A DNA stretch of 32,621 bases from Brevibacterium sp. (GCA_031179165.1 JAPSIC010000018.1:1-32621), one strand, 5' to 3'. Shown: positions 9,154 to 18,093, counted from the stretch's first letter. Notes: generated from the letters alone by a model not told the origin. Translations and numbers: made by a program.

Positions 9154-9493
9154 TATTTCTCTTTCGGTCTGCGGGTGTCACACCCGCGCGGGGGAAGTCT
9201 CCGAAATGACAGCGCCTCCCGGCGCCAACGAGCTGCCGATCAACGGCAGCGACAATGCTCATCCGGCATGCACACCCCGGCCCTCAGAGGACCGGCTCGA
9301 CGAGCACGACCGAGCGCGCATCGAAAGCATGCACAGTGCTGATTGTACTGCCCCCGCCCAAACGGGCAAGGGAGTCTGCACTGCGGAGCGGGCGCCGAGA
9401 TGCTCGGGCGGGGGCTGCGATGCTCGTCGAGGGCCTTGTCGCTCGACGGGGCCTTGTCGCACGACCGGTCGTCGTGTCGGCACCCGCTTCCCG

Positions 9494-10567
9494 TCAGCGC
9501 AGGAGCTCGGAGGCGAGGAGTTCGAGCGTCTGGATGCGGGCCGCGTCCGCGCGCAGGTCCTCGTCCTCCGTCGATCCGGTGACGGGCTGGATCATGATCT
9601 CGTCGACCTCGAACCGGTCGGCCAGCTCCTGCAGCTGCGCCGCCGCGGTCTTCGGGTCACCGATGATCCAGTTCGTCGACAGCTCCTCGGCGACCATCCG
9701 CTCCTGGTCGGTCATGACCGATCGGACGTCGTCACCAACGAGGCGCAGCGGCCCCATCGGCCCGCCGGTGCGCAGCCGGGCCATCTGCAGGAGGAACGGT
9801 TCGGACCGCAGGCGCGCCTCCTCGTCGGTCGGCGCGACCACGGCGTTGGCGGTGACGAAGGTGCGCGGTTCGGCCCCGTATGCGCCCTGGGAGAAGTTGT
9901 CGCGGTAGATCTTCATGGCCGTCGTCGCGCCGGCGGCGAAGTGGTTGGCGAAGACATAGGGCATCCCGAGTTCGGCTGCCAGTCGGGCCGAGTATCCCGA
10001 GGACCCGAGGAGCCATGGCAGCGGCTGGGTTCCGGGCACGGGGGCCGGGGTCGCGCGCAGGACGTGCTCGCGTCCGCCGTGCAGCGGGATGCGCACGCCC
10101 TCGGGCGTCATCAGGCTCAGGGTGTCGATGACGTGCTGCGGGAACTGCTCGACGGGATCGATGGTCTTCCCCTCCCGGTCGACCATCCGTCCCTCGCCGA
10201 GGTGCCCCCTCATCGCCGCCGAGGTGATCGGATCCGTGCCGGGTGCCCGTCCGATCCCGAGATCCACACGGTCACCGTAGACCGCCGAGAGCAGCGCGAA
10301 GAGCTCGGCCACGGCCAGCGGCGCGTGGTTGGGGAGCATGACCCCGCCGGAACCGAGCCGGATCCGCTCGGTGCCCTGACCGAGGTGCATGAGCTCGGCG
10401 CCCGGCATGGTCGAGGCGACGGACGGCATGTTGTGGTGTTCGGCAACCCAGTAGCGGGTGAATTCGAGCCGGTCGGCGGCCCGGACCAGCTCATGCGAGG
10501 ACGCGAGTGCATCGGCAGTGCTCTGTCCGACACGGACCGGCACGAGATCAAGAAGAGAAAGTTCCAT
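9494..10567 (-). CDS. LLM class flavin-dependent oxidoreductase (luciferase-like monooxygenase)
   Basis: MELSLLDLVPVRVGQSTADALASSHELVRAADRLEFTRYWVAEHHNMPSVASTMPGAELMHLGQGTERIRLGSGGVMLPNHAPLAVAE... Confidence 0.88.
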   Translation of the reverse strand: MELSLLDLVPVRVGQSTADALASSHELVRAADRLEFTRYWVAEHHNMPSVASTMPGAELMHLGQGTERIRLGSGGVMLPNHAPLAVAELFALLSAVYGDRVDLGIGRAPGTDPITSAAMRGHLGEGRMVDREGKTIDPVEQFPQHVIDTLSLMTPEGVRIPLHGGREHVLRATPAPVPGTQPLPWLLGSSGYSARLAAELGMPYVFANHFAAGATTAMKIYRDNFSQGAYGAEPRTFVTANAVVAPTDEEARLRSEPFLLQMARLRTGGPMGPLRLVGDDVRSVMTDQERMVAEELSTNWIIGDPKTAAAQLQELADRFEVDEIMIQPVTGSTEDEDLRADAARIQTLELLASELLR

Positions 10568-10594
10568 GTCCTCAAAACAGCCGCCTGACCAGGA

Positions 10595-11617
10595 TCATTC
10601 CTTGACCTTGGTCACGTCGCGGTCGTGCCGATTCCGCTCACGGCTGCGGGACCGGGCCCTGGGCAGCGCAGGCGCGGGCACTCGCCGGCCGACGACGTTG
10701 ACGATCTCGCCGATCCCCTCGATCGACATCCGCACCTCATCGCCGGGCTCCAGCGGCGGCTCGTCATGACCGAGTCCCCAGAGCTCGCCGAGGCAGCCCC
10801 CATTGCCGACCGTTCCCGAACCGAGCACGTCCCCGGCGACGACGACCGAGTTGCGGGAGGCGTAGGCGACGAGCTCGGGGAAGGTCCATCCCATGTTCGA
10901 GACCAGATCGGCACCAAGCAGCCGCCCGTTGACGCGCACCTCGGCGCGGGCGGCGAGGAAACCGTCGTCGAGACGGGAGTCGAGCTCGTCGGCGGTGACG
11001 ATCCACGGCCCCAATGTGAGCGCGAAGTCCTTGCCCTTGCAGGGCCCCAGGCGGACCTTCATCTCGCGCGCCTGCAGGTCGCGCGCCGACCAGTCGTTCA
11101 TCACGGTGTAACCGAAGATGCTCGCCTCGGCGGCGGCCACGTCGAGGTTCTTCCCCGGCGCACCGCCGATGACGGCTGCGAGTTCGAGCTCGTAGTCGAG
11201 GCGATGGGTGACCGGCACGTCGATCGTCTCGCCGGTGCCGCGCACCGTCAGCGGATTCGTGAAGTAGAAGGTCGGAGCCTCGTACCACTCGTCGGCGACG
11301 TGGCTCTTCCCTTCGACCCCCGCGCTGACTCCTTCGACGTGCTCTTCGAAGGCGACGAAGTCGCGCACCGTGCTCGGTACGACCGGCGACAGCAGCCGCA
11401 CCTCGGCGAGCGGGGTGGGGGTGACCTGTCCCGATGAGACGAGCGCGCGGCACTGCTCGTGCAGGTCAGCGGCGGTGCCGAGTCCCGACCGGAGCACATC
11501 GGACACCCGCAGCCCCTCGGGAAAGGGAATGACCCCCTCGGCGAGGACGAAGCCCTCGGCGATCCCGGGCTCGGTCGTCAGCTCATCGCTCGCGGCGATC
11601 CATCTCGCCAGCCTCAT
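10595..11617 (-). CDS. fumarylacetoacetate hydrolase (FAH) family protein
   Basis: 340 aa; ...DYELELAAVIGGAPGKNLDVAAAEASIFGYTVMNDWSARDLQAREM...CKGKDFALTLGPWIVT..., FAH fold motifs. Confidence 0.88.
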   Translation of the reverse strand: MRLARWIAASDELTTEPGIAEGFVLAEGVIPFPEGLRVSDVLRSGLGTAADLHEQCRALVSSGQVTPTPLAEVRLLSPVVPSTVRDFVAFEEHVEGVSAGVEGKSHVADEWYEAPTFYFTNPLTVRGTGETIDVPVTHRLDYELELAAVIGGAPGKNLDVAAAEASIFGYTVMNDWSARDLQAREMKVRLGPCKGKDFALTLGPWIVTADELDSRLDDGFLAARAEVRVNGRLLGADLVSNMGWTFPELVAYASRNSVVVAGDVLGSGTVGNGGCLGELWGLGHDEPPLEPGDEVRMSIEGIGEIVNVVGRRVPAPALPRARSRSRERNRHDRDVTKVKE

Positions 11618-12621
11618 ACCTCTGCCCTTTCCCTGAGCATCACCTCGGCGCTGCCGCCGAGGATCTTCTGCGTCACGTCATCCGAGAATCCCGCGGCGCG
11701 GACGAAGGCCACCGGGTCCTCGAGTCCCATGTCGAAGGGAAAATCGCTGCCGAGCACCACGCGGCCGGCGCCCGCGACCTCGACCAGGTGCCGCAGTCCA
11801 CCGTGGTCGTGGACGACCGTGTCGAACCAGAGCCGACGCAGGTAGGTCGAGGGCGGATGCTCGCACCGCTGCGCCTCGGGCCGGACCCGCCATGCCCGGT
11901 CGCTGCGGCCGATCGCGGTCGGCAGATAGCCTCCGCCGTGTGCGGCGACGATCCTGAGCTCCGGATGCCGGTCGAGAACTCCGGCGAAGATCAGGTGCGA
12001 CAGGGCGACGGCGTTCTCGACCGGTTGGCCCACCGTGTTCGAGAGGTAGAACCGGTCGAGGCGTTCGTCGAGCGAGCATCCGAAGGGGTGGATGAACACC
12101 ACGGTGCGCAGCTCGGCGGCTCGCGCCCAGAACGGTTCGAGCCTCTCGTCCGAGAGCTCCACGTCGCCGGCGAACGAGGAGATCTCGACCCCGGCCAGAC
12201 CGCGGCCGAGCACCGCGTCGTCGAGGTATTCGACGAGCCGTCCCGGGTGCTGCAGGGGAACGAGTCCCAAGCCGACGAGACGGTCCGGCGCCTGCGCCAC
12301 GTGCTCGGCGATGAGGCGGTTCGCCTCGCCTGCGATCCACGCGGCGAGGCCCTCGGGCGCCCACGGATAGAAGTGGTTCGGGGACGCGCTCACCCATTGC
12401 CGGTCGACTCCCTGAGCGTCCATCACGGCGAGACGCTCACAGACCTGCGTCAGCCTCGGGATTCGCGCCCCCACCATGCGACCGGAGATCTCCTGGCTCT
12501 CTGCACCGTTTCGTCGGTCGTCGAGAGCGGCGGCGTCCGCGAGGAGATCCGGGGCCCTGCGCTCCACCTCGGCGTGGAGGCCGGGCAGCAGCACGTGCGC
12601 ATGGACGTCGGTGACGGTCAT
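11614..12621 (-). CDS. amidohydrolase family protein (ACMSD / aromatic decarboxylase-like)
   Basis: MTVTDVHAHVLLPG (HxH), FIHPFG, VAAHGGGYLP, VLGSDFPFDMG metal-site motifs. ATGA overlap with the FAH gene. Confidence 0.85.
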   Translation of the reverse strand: MTVTDVHAHVLLPGLHAEVERRAPDLLADAAALDDRRNGAESQEISGRMVGARIPRLTQVCERLAVMDAQGVDRQWVSASPNHFYPWAPEGLAAWIAGEANRLIAEHVAQAPDRLVGLGLVPLQHPGRLVEYLDDAVLGRGLAGVEISSFAGDVELSDERLEPFWARAAELRTVVFIHPFGCSLDERLDRFYLSNTVGQPVENAVALSHLIFAGVLDRHPELRIVAAHGGGYLPTAIGRSDRAWRVRPEAQRCEHPPSTYLRRLWFDTVVHDHGGLRHLVEVAGAGRVVLGSDFPFDMGLEDPVAFVRAAGFSDDVTQKILGGSAEVMLRERAEV

Positions 12622-13751
12622 GCCGGCTCCGCCATCCGCTCCGCGATGCCGTGGATCAGTCCCCCGGCGTCGGCGTCCCTGTCCCCGTCGATCTGCCACT
12701 GCGCGAGCTGCGTCGACGCCTCGACGACAGCGGTCGCACGGGGCAGCCGCCGGTCATGGAACGAATCCCACAGGCCTTGGTCGACGACGTCGCGCTCGAG
12801 CAGCAGCTCGGTGAGGACGAACGCGTCCTCGAGTCCCTGGGCGGCACCCTGCGCGATCGTGGGAGGGCAGCTGTGCGCGGCGTCTCCGATGATCACGACC
12901 CGCCCCCGGTTCCAGGGCGCGTCGACGATGTGGGTGGTGAACCACGTGTAATTGGCATGCGCGCCCGCGGCCAGGTCGGCCCGGATCGACTCCCAGGGTC
13001 CGCCGTAGGCGCGCGACTCCTCGAGCATGATGCGGGTGGCCTCGGCATCGGTGATGCCGGTTCGGTCCTGCGCCTCCTCCACGAGGAAGGCGTACATCGT
13101 GTCGTCGCCGGTGGGAGTGTAGCCGGCGATGTAGACGGGTCCGCCGTAGTAGAGCTCGGTGCGTCCGACCTCAGCCGGGCGGGAGACGAAGGTGCGCCAG
13201 ATGCCCATGCCGTTGGGGCGGGGGCCCGCCTCGATTCCGATCAGCGTGCGCACCGTGGAGTTGAGTCCGTCGGCGCCGATGACGAGGTCGTAGGCTCCGG
13301 CCGATGCGCCACCGACGATCACCTCGACGGCGTCCCCGTGCGGGGACAGGGCGGTGATCTCAGAACCGAAGTGCACCTTGGCACCTGAGCGCTGGGCATG
13401 GTCGAAGAGGATCTTCGCGAGCGCCGGACGGGGCATGCCCATGGCTGCGGGATAGCCGGGTCCGCCGGTCTTCACGTCGGGCAGGGCCGCGACCACGGGG
13501 GCGTCGGGGCCGGGTGCTCGCAGGGTGAGGCCCTCGAAAGGGAACCCGGCGGCACGCACCTCCTCCCACACCCCGAGCCGGTCGAACACCCGCAGGGCGT
13601 TGCCCTGGAGGGAGATGCCCGAGCCGAGTGCACTCAGCTCGGGACTCGAGTCGAAGATGTCGACGCGCACTCCGGCCTTGGCGAGTTGGATCCCCGCCGC
13701 GAGTCCGGCGAAGCCGGCCCCCGCGACAGCGACTGTGCTGACTGCGGTCAT
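12618..13751 (-). CDS. FAD-dependent aromatic monooxygenase (salicylate hydroxylase-like, class A flavoprotein)
   Basis: GAGFAGLAAGIQLAKAG (GxGxxG), LVIGADGLNSTVR (DG motif), VVIIGDAAHSCPPTIAQGAAQGLEDA (GD motif). ATGA overlap with the amidohydrolase. Confidence 0.9.
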   Translation of the reverse strand: MTAVSTVAVAGAGFAGLAAGIQLAKAGVRVDIFDSSPELSALGSGISLQGNALRVFDRLGVWEEVRAAGFPFEGLTLRAPGPDAPVVAALPDVKTGGPGYPAAMGMPRPALAKILFDHAQRSGAKVHFGSEITALSPHGDAVEVIVGGASAGAYDLVIGADGLNSTVRTLIGIEAGPRPNGMGIWRTFVSRPAEVGRTELYYGGPVYIAGYTPTGDDTMYAFLVEEAQDRTGITDAEATRIMLEESRAYGGPWESIRADLAAGAHANYTWFTTHIVDAPWNRGRVVIIGDAAHSCPPTIAQGAAQGLEDAFVLTELLLERDVVDQGLWDSFHDRRLPRATAVVEASTQLAQWQIDGDRDADAGGLIHGIAERMAEPA

Positions 13752-13806
13752 GATGGTGAGAACCTCTCTGGTCGTGGCTGCTCGGTGGCGAAGTCCTGCT
13801 CGGCGG

Positions 13807-14805
13807 TCAGAGCAGGGCGACGGGGTTGATCGGGGACCCGACCGCCCCGGTGATGGGCAGCGGCGGTGCCGCCAGCAGGAAGTCGTAGCGGCCGAGCTCG
13901 GCGCAGACGATGCCCAGCTCGTCGAGATCCCACATCTCTCCGATCGTCAGCCCCAAGTTCGGGATCGCGATCTGATGCAGGGGCTGGAACGAGGGCACGT
14001 CGAATTCGTTGGGCCTGACTTCGAAACCCCAGGTGTCGGTCGCGACCGCGGCGATCTCGGTGCGGTGCAGCCACCCGGCGGTGGTGATGGACAGCCCCGG
14101 AGAGGCCCCTCCCGCATAGTCGTTCCACCCTTCGCGGCGGGCCCGGGCCAGTCGCCCGGTGCGGACGAGGACGATGTCTCCCCGCTCGACTCGTGAGGTC
14201 TCACCCTGAGCGGCGATCGTGGCTTCGAGGTCGGCAACCGTGATCGCGCAGCCGTCGTCGAGCTCGCCGGTATCGGGACGCAGGTGCCGGGCGACGTCGA
14301 GCAGCACTCCGCGGGACACGATCCGATCCCGGGCGTGCTCGATGCCGGTCACCTGATCGCCGTCGCTCGTCACCACCTCCCCGGCTCGGCGTCCGTTCCA
14401 GGCCCGGCCGTGATCGAATATGTGGCCGAGCCCGTCCCACTGGGTCGAGCACTGCAGCGGCATGGTGATGTAGTCATCGGCCCCGCCGATGCCGTGCGGG
14501 AAGCCCTGACTGCCGCGCTCGGCGTCGGTGCCGGTGTCGGTCATCGTGTGCACGGGATTGATGCGGCGACGCCAGCCCTTCTGCGGACCGTCGGTGTCGA
14601 AGGACTGTGCCAGGGACACGACTCGCCCCTCGGTGACGAGCCCGGCGGCGGCGATTCGCTTGGCCGCGTCGATGAAGTTCAGCGTTCCGAGGGTGTCCGC
14701 CTCACCCCACCGCCCCCAGTTCCGGAAGGCCTCTGCGCGGACGGCGATCTCGCCCTCGGGATCCTGGCGATCGATGTCGACCGCGTTCTCACTCGGCAGG
14801 CTCAT
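13807..14805 (-). CDS. cyclase family protein (kynurenine formamidase-like metal hydrolase superfamily)
   Basis: 332 aa; ...DDYITMPLQCSTQWDGLGHIFDHGRAWNG..., a variant of the HxGTHxDxPxH motif. Confidence 0.78.
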   Translation of the reverse strand: MSLPSENAVDIDRQDPEGEIAVRAEAFRNWGRWGEADTLGTLNFIDAAKRIAAAGLVTEGRVVSLAQSFDTDGPQKGWRRRINPVHTMTDTGTDAERGSQGFPHGIGGADDYITMPLQCSTQWDGLGHIFDHGRAWNGRRAGEVVTSDGDQVTGIEHARDRIVSRGVLLDVARHLRPDTGELDDGCAITVADLEATIAAQGETSRVERGDIVLVRTGRLARARREGWNDYAGGASPGLSITTAGWLHRTEIAAVATDTWGFEVRPNEFDVPSFQPLHQIAIPNLGLTIGEMWDLDELGIVCAELGRYDFLLAAPPLPITGAVGSPINPVALL

Positions 14806-15776
14806 GAGAGGCTCCCCGTCGTCTCGGCCATGCAGCGCACGGTCTGGGTGCCGAGGCCGGCGATCGTTCCGGTCATGACATCGCCGTCGCGCAGGAAGCG
14901 CTTCCAGTGCTGTCCGTTGCCCGCCGGACTGCCGGTGAGCACGAGGTCGCCGGGCAGCAGCGGCAGCGTCTGGGAGGCGGCGGAGACGATGGCGGCGACG
15001 TCGAAGATGAGCTCCGCTGTCGTCGCATCCTGCATCACCTCGCCGTTGAGCTCGAGGCGAACGTTGAGATCGCTCGGGTCGACGAAGGGCGCGGGGACGA
15101 GGAACGGGCCGGTCGGGAGGAATCCGGGGGAATTCTTCGCCCGGAACCAGTCAGCGCCGATGTCGCCGACGTCTCCGGGGAACACCAGATCCCTCGTCGT
15201 GATGTCATTGACGATCGTGTAGCCCGCGACGTGGTCGAGCGCATCGTCGGCGTCGACCCTGAAGGCTTCGCGCCCGATCACGGCCGCGAGCTCGAGCTCC
15301 CAGTCGTGGACGTCGCTCGCCGCCGGCAGGACCAGGGGCTCGTCGTCGCCGACGACGCACTGCGGAAGCCCGATGAAGACGAAGGGACGACCGCTGTCGG
15401 CACGGTTATCCATGATCCTCTCCGCCTCGGCCCGGATCTCCTCGGGTGAGCGGTCATCGGCTCGGGCGGTGAGACCGCCCATGATCAGCTGCACCACATG
15501 GCTGCGGTAGTTGGCGCCGGCCTGGAGAACCTGCCCGGGCGCGACCGGTGCCACCAGTGTGACCTCGGGCATCGGGGTCCACGGTCCCTCCGCCTCGGCG
15601 AGCCGCGCCAACCGGTCCCAGTCGGGCTCGGCCAGGAAGTCGTTGAGCCCGGCCGCGCCCAAGTCCTCGTCGTCGAGCGGGCGGATCCGAGCGCCGACGA
15701 CGAGGCCGAGTCGAACGTCCTCACCCTGCCGATACCGTGCCAGCGCGTAAGGGGCGGTGGGAAGTGGGGTGGTCAT
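14802..15776 (-). CDS. fumarylacetoacetate hydrolase (FAH) family protein
   Basis: 324 aa; QAGANYRSHVVQLIMGG..., DWELELAAVIGREAFRVDADDALDHVAGYTIVNDITTRDLVF..., GDLVLTGSPAGNG. ATGA overlap with the cyclase gene. Confidence 0.9.
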   Translation of the reverse strand: MTTPLPTAPYALARYRQGEDVRLGLVVGARIRPLDDEDLGAAGLNDFLAEPDWDRLARLAEAEGPWTPMPEVTLVAPVAPGQVLQAGANYRSHVVQLIMGGLTARADDRSPEEIRAEAERIMDNRADSGRPFVFIGLPQCVVGDDEPLVLPAASDVHDWELELAAVIGREAFRVDADDALDHVAGYTIVNDITTRDLVFPGDVGDIGADWFRAKNSPGFLPTGPFLVPAPFVDPSDLNVRLELNGEVMQDATTAELIFDVAAIVSAASQTLPLLPGDLVLTGSPAGNGQHWKRFLRDGDVMTGTIAGLGTQTVRCMAETTGSLS

Positions 15777-15818
15777 GATTCCTCCATGGTGGCGATTGCG
15801 GTTCTGCCTGCGACTGCT

Positions 15819-16829
15819 TCAGCCGTGGACCGTGTACGGGTTGAGCAGCGCCTCCCGGATCTCCTCCGGCACGCCTTCCTCGGTCGCGCTCGGTCCGTCC
15901 GCCGGCGGGAACGACTCCGTCATCGACATCGGCATCGCCCCATTGCGATAGAAGTTGCTCGAGCCCAGCGAGGGCTTCCAGGTGTTCGGCTCCCAGTCCG
16001 GGACGTAGTTGCGGTAGCCGCCCGTGTTGAGCTCGATGCGCAGGCTCGACGGCTCCCGGTAGTAGAGGAAGGTCTGCTCACCGATGCCGTGGATGGACGG
16101 CCCGTACTCGATCGGCACCCCGTGCTCCATCAGGGTGTCGGCCGCGATGAGCAGCTCCTCCCGGGTGTCGACCCAGAAGGCGTAGTGGTTGATCCGGCCG
16201 CCGCGGCTGGAGCCGTCGAGGACGACGCCGAGGTCGTGGGACTTCTCGTTGGTCGTGAGCACCGAGAACACCGAGATCGGCGCCTCGTCGAGTTCTGTGC
16301 GGGCCATGATGCGGAACCCGAGCACCTCGTTGTACCACTTCGCGAAGCCGTCGACGTCGCTGGTGGCGATCGTGACGTGGTCGAGCTGACGAGGTGCACC
16401 GGCGATCTTCGACCGCCTCTCCGGCCGGTCCGGGTAGATGGATGCGCAGCCGCGCTCCGCCTGGTGGCGCTGAACGTCCCAGTGCAGCGTCATGGAGTGA
16501 CCCCAGGGCCCGGTGAACCGGTAGGCGCGACCGACCCGGTGGCCGTCGAACCACTCTCCGGTCACACCGGCGGCCTCGATCCGCCTGACCGCTTCGTCAA
16601 GGGCCTCTGCGCTCGAGGTCCGCCATGCCATCGTCTCGAGCGCCGGCTCGTGTCCCGGGACGATCACGAGCGAGTACGCGTAGTAGTCGCCCCAGCAGCG
16701 CAGGTAGACGCGGCCGCCTTCCCGTGCGACCTCGGTGAGGCCGACCTCGGTCCTGTAGAAGTCGACGGAGGCCTCGACATCCGGGGTGGTGATCGCGACG
16801 TAGGAGAGGTGGGAGAGCAGATTGATCAT
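15819..16829 (-). CDS. VOC family extradiol ring-cleavage dioxygenase (catechol 2,3-dioxygenase-like)
   Basis: From ATG 16829: MINLLSHLSYVAITTPDVEASVDFYRTEVGL...; second VOC domain LDHVTIATSDVDGFAKWYNEVLGF...INHYAFWVDTREELLIAADTLMEHG...SLRIELNTGGYRNYVPDWEP, with plausible His/His/Glu ligands. Confidence 0.88.
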   Translation of the reverse strand: MINLLSHLSYVAITTPDVEASVDFYRTEVGLTEVAREGGRVYLRCWGDYYAYSLVIVPGHEPALETMAWRTSSAEALDEAVRRIEAAGVTGEWFDGHRVGRAYRFTGPWGHSMTLHWDVQRHQAERGCASIYPDRPERRSKIAGAPRQLDHVTIATSDVDGFAKWYNEVLGFRIMARTELDEAPISVFSVLTTNEKSHDLGVVLDGSSRGGRINHYAFWVDTREELLIAADTLMEHGVPIEYGPSIHGIGEQTFLYYREPSSLRIELNTGGYRNYVPDWEPNTWKPSLGSSNFYRNGAMPMSMTESFPPADGPSATEEGVPEEIREALLNPYTVHG

Positions 16830-16841
16830 CGTTGATCCTTT

Positions 16842-16869
16842 CGGGTCGTTTCGTCCGGGTCGTTTCGTC
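16842..16869. repeat. perfect 14-bp tandem duplication in the leader of the ring-cleavage operon
   Basis: CGGGTCGTTTCGTC at 16842-16855 and again at 16856-16869, just upstream of the dioxygenase start codon (16829). Confidence 0.85.
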
Positions 16870-17028
16870 GAACTGGTCACCATTCTTCAGGCACACAGCA
16901 CATAAGGGAATCCTCTTTTTCCTATCTCCGATATCACTGTCGTTTATACTCTGAGGACGGGCACCGACCGCCCCGGCGATTCCCGACGCCGTCGCCGGGA
17001 ATCGCATTGATGCGTCAAGGAGGACGAC

Positions 17029-18003
17029 GTGGACACCAGACCATCCCTGGCCAGGCTGGACCTCAACCTGCTCGTCTCGCTGGATGCCCTCCTGCGCGAG
17101 CGCAGCGTCACGCGTGCCGCGCAGCGGCTGATGCTCAGTCAGCCCGCGCTCTCGGCCGCATTGTCGCGACTGCGCTCGCACTTCAAGGATCCGCTCCTCG
17201 CCCGGCGGGGCAACTCCTATGAGCTCACGCCGCTCGCGCTGCGCCTGTCCCACCAGGTCCCGGCGGCGCTGGAGATGGCTCGCCGGGTCTTCGACAGCCA
17301 GACCGACTGGTCACCGGAAACGTCGAACCGGGAGTTCTCCATCCTCGGCTCGGACTACGGGTTCGTCACCACGGGGCAGCTCGTCTCGCGGCTCGCGGTC
17401 AGACAGGCACCCGACATCCGCTTCCACTTCCTCCTGCACACCACGTCCATCGTCGATGATGTCCGTGAGCATCTCCGCACGGTCGACGGCATACTGCTGC
17501 CCCACGGTCACATCACCGACCTTCCCCACGTGGAGCTGTGGACCGATCGCTGGGTGATCATCGCCGCCGACGACAATCCGGCGGTCGTCGACGGCCTGAG
17601 CCTCGAGACCCTCGCCCGGTCGCCCTGGGTGTTCACGTATCAGTCTCGCACCGCCTTCACCTCCGCCACCCAGCAGCTGAGGTCGCTCGGGCTGGAGCCG
17701 CGCGTCGAGGCGATCGTCGAGACCTTCCTCTCGCTGCCTCCGTTCGTCCAGGGAACCCCTCGGCTGGGCCTGCTCCAGGAGCAGGCCGCACGGCTGATCA
17801 GCCATATGCCGGGGATCACGGTGCTGCCCCCGCCGTTCGAGGCACCGCCGATCGTCAATGCCCTGTGGTGGCACCCCGTGCACGAGCACGACCCGGAGCA
17901 CATCTGGATGCGCGAGCAGTTCCGTGAGGCCACCCGTGAACTCCGTGCGGCCTCACGCGAACTGCGTGCGGCCTCACGCGAACTGCGTGGGGCCAAGGAC
18001 TGA
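17029..18003 (+). CDS. LysR family transcriptional regulator
   Basis: GTG start. LARLDLNLLVSLDALLRERSVTRAAQRLMLSQPALSAALSRLRSHFKDPLLARRGNSYELTPLA winged HTH. Divergent from the VOC operon. Confidence 0.93.
   Translation: MDTRPSLARLDLNLLVSLDALLRERSVTRAAQRLMLSQPALSAALSRLRSHFKDPLLARRGNSYELTPLALRLSHQVPAALEMARRVFDSQTDWSPETSNREFSILGSDYGFVTTGQLVSRLAVRQAPDIRFHFLLHTTSIVDDVREHLRTVDGILLPHGHITDLPHVELWTDRWVIIAADDNPAVVDGLSLETLARSPWVFTYQSRTAFTSATQQLRSLGLEPRVEAIVETFLSLPPFVQGTPRLGLLQEQAARLISHMPGITVLPPPFEAPPIVNALWWHPVHEHDPEHIWMREQFREATRELRAASRELRAASRELRGAKD
17923..17985 (+). repeat. 21-bp tandem repeats at the 3' end of the LysR gene (last two copies identical)
   Basis: CGTGAGGCCACCCGTGAACTC, CGTGCGGCCTCACGCGAACTG, CGTGCGGCCTCACGCGAACTG; encodes REATREL-RAASREL-RAASREL. 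Confidence 0.9.
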
Positions 18004-18093
18004 AGTCCTCTCCCCACGCAGATCGCCGGCATTCGCCCGGCCGGCACGCCATGCCCCGCAGATCGACCCGCCGGATCAGAGTCGACACACGGC

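Noticed and set aside
9154-9350. Possible c-di-AMP (ydaO/yuaA) riboswitch upstream of the NlpC/P60 gene, a common location in actinobacteria
   Set aside because: Conserved elements such as GGGGTGAAT and GAACCCGACAGCTAACCTCGTAGGCG are not visible on the minus strand. A covariance search (Rfam RF00379) would settle it.
16896-16919. Possible LysR box ATAAGGGAATCCTCTTTTTCCTAT
   Set aside because: Looked palindromic at first, but only about half the arm positions pair; not strong enough to report as a site.
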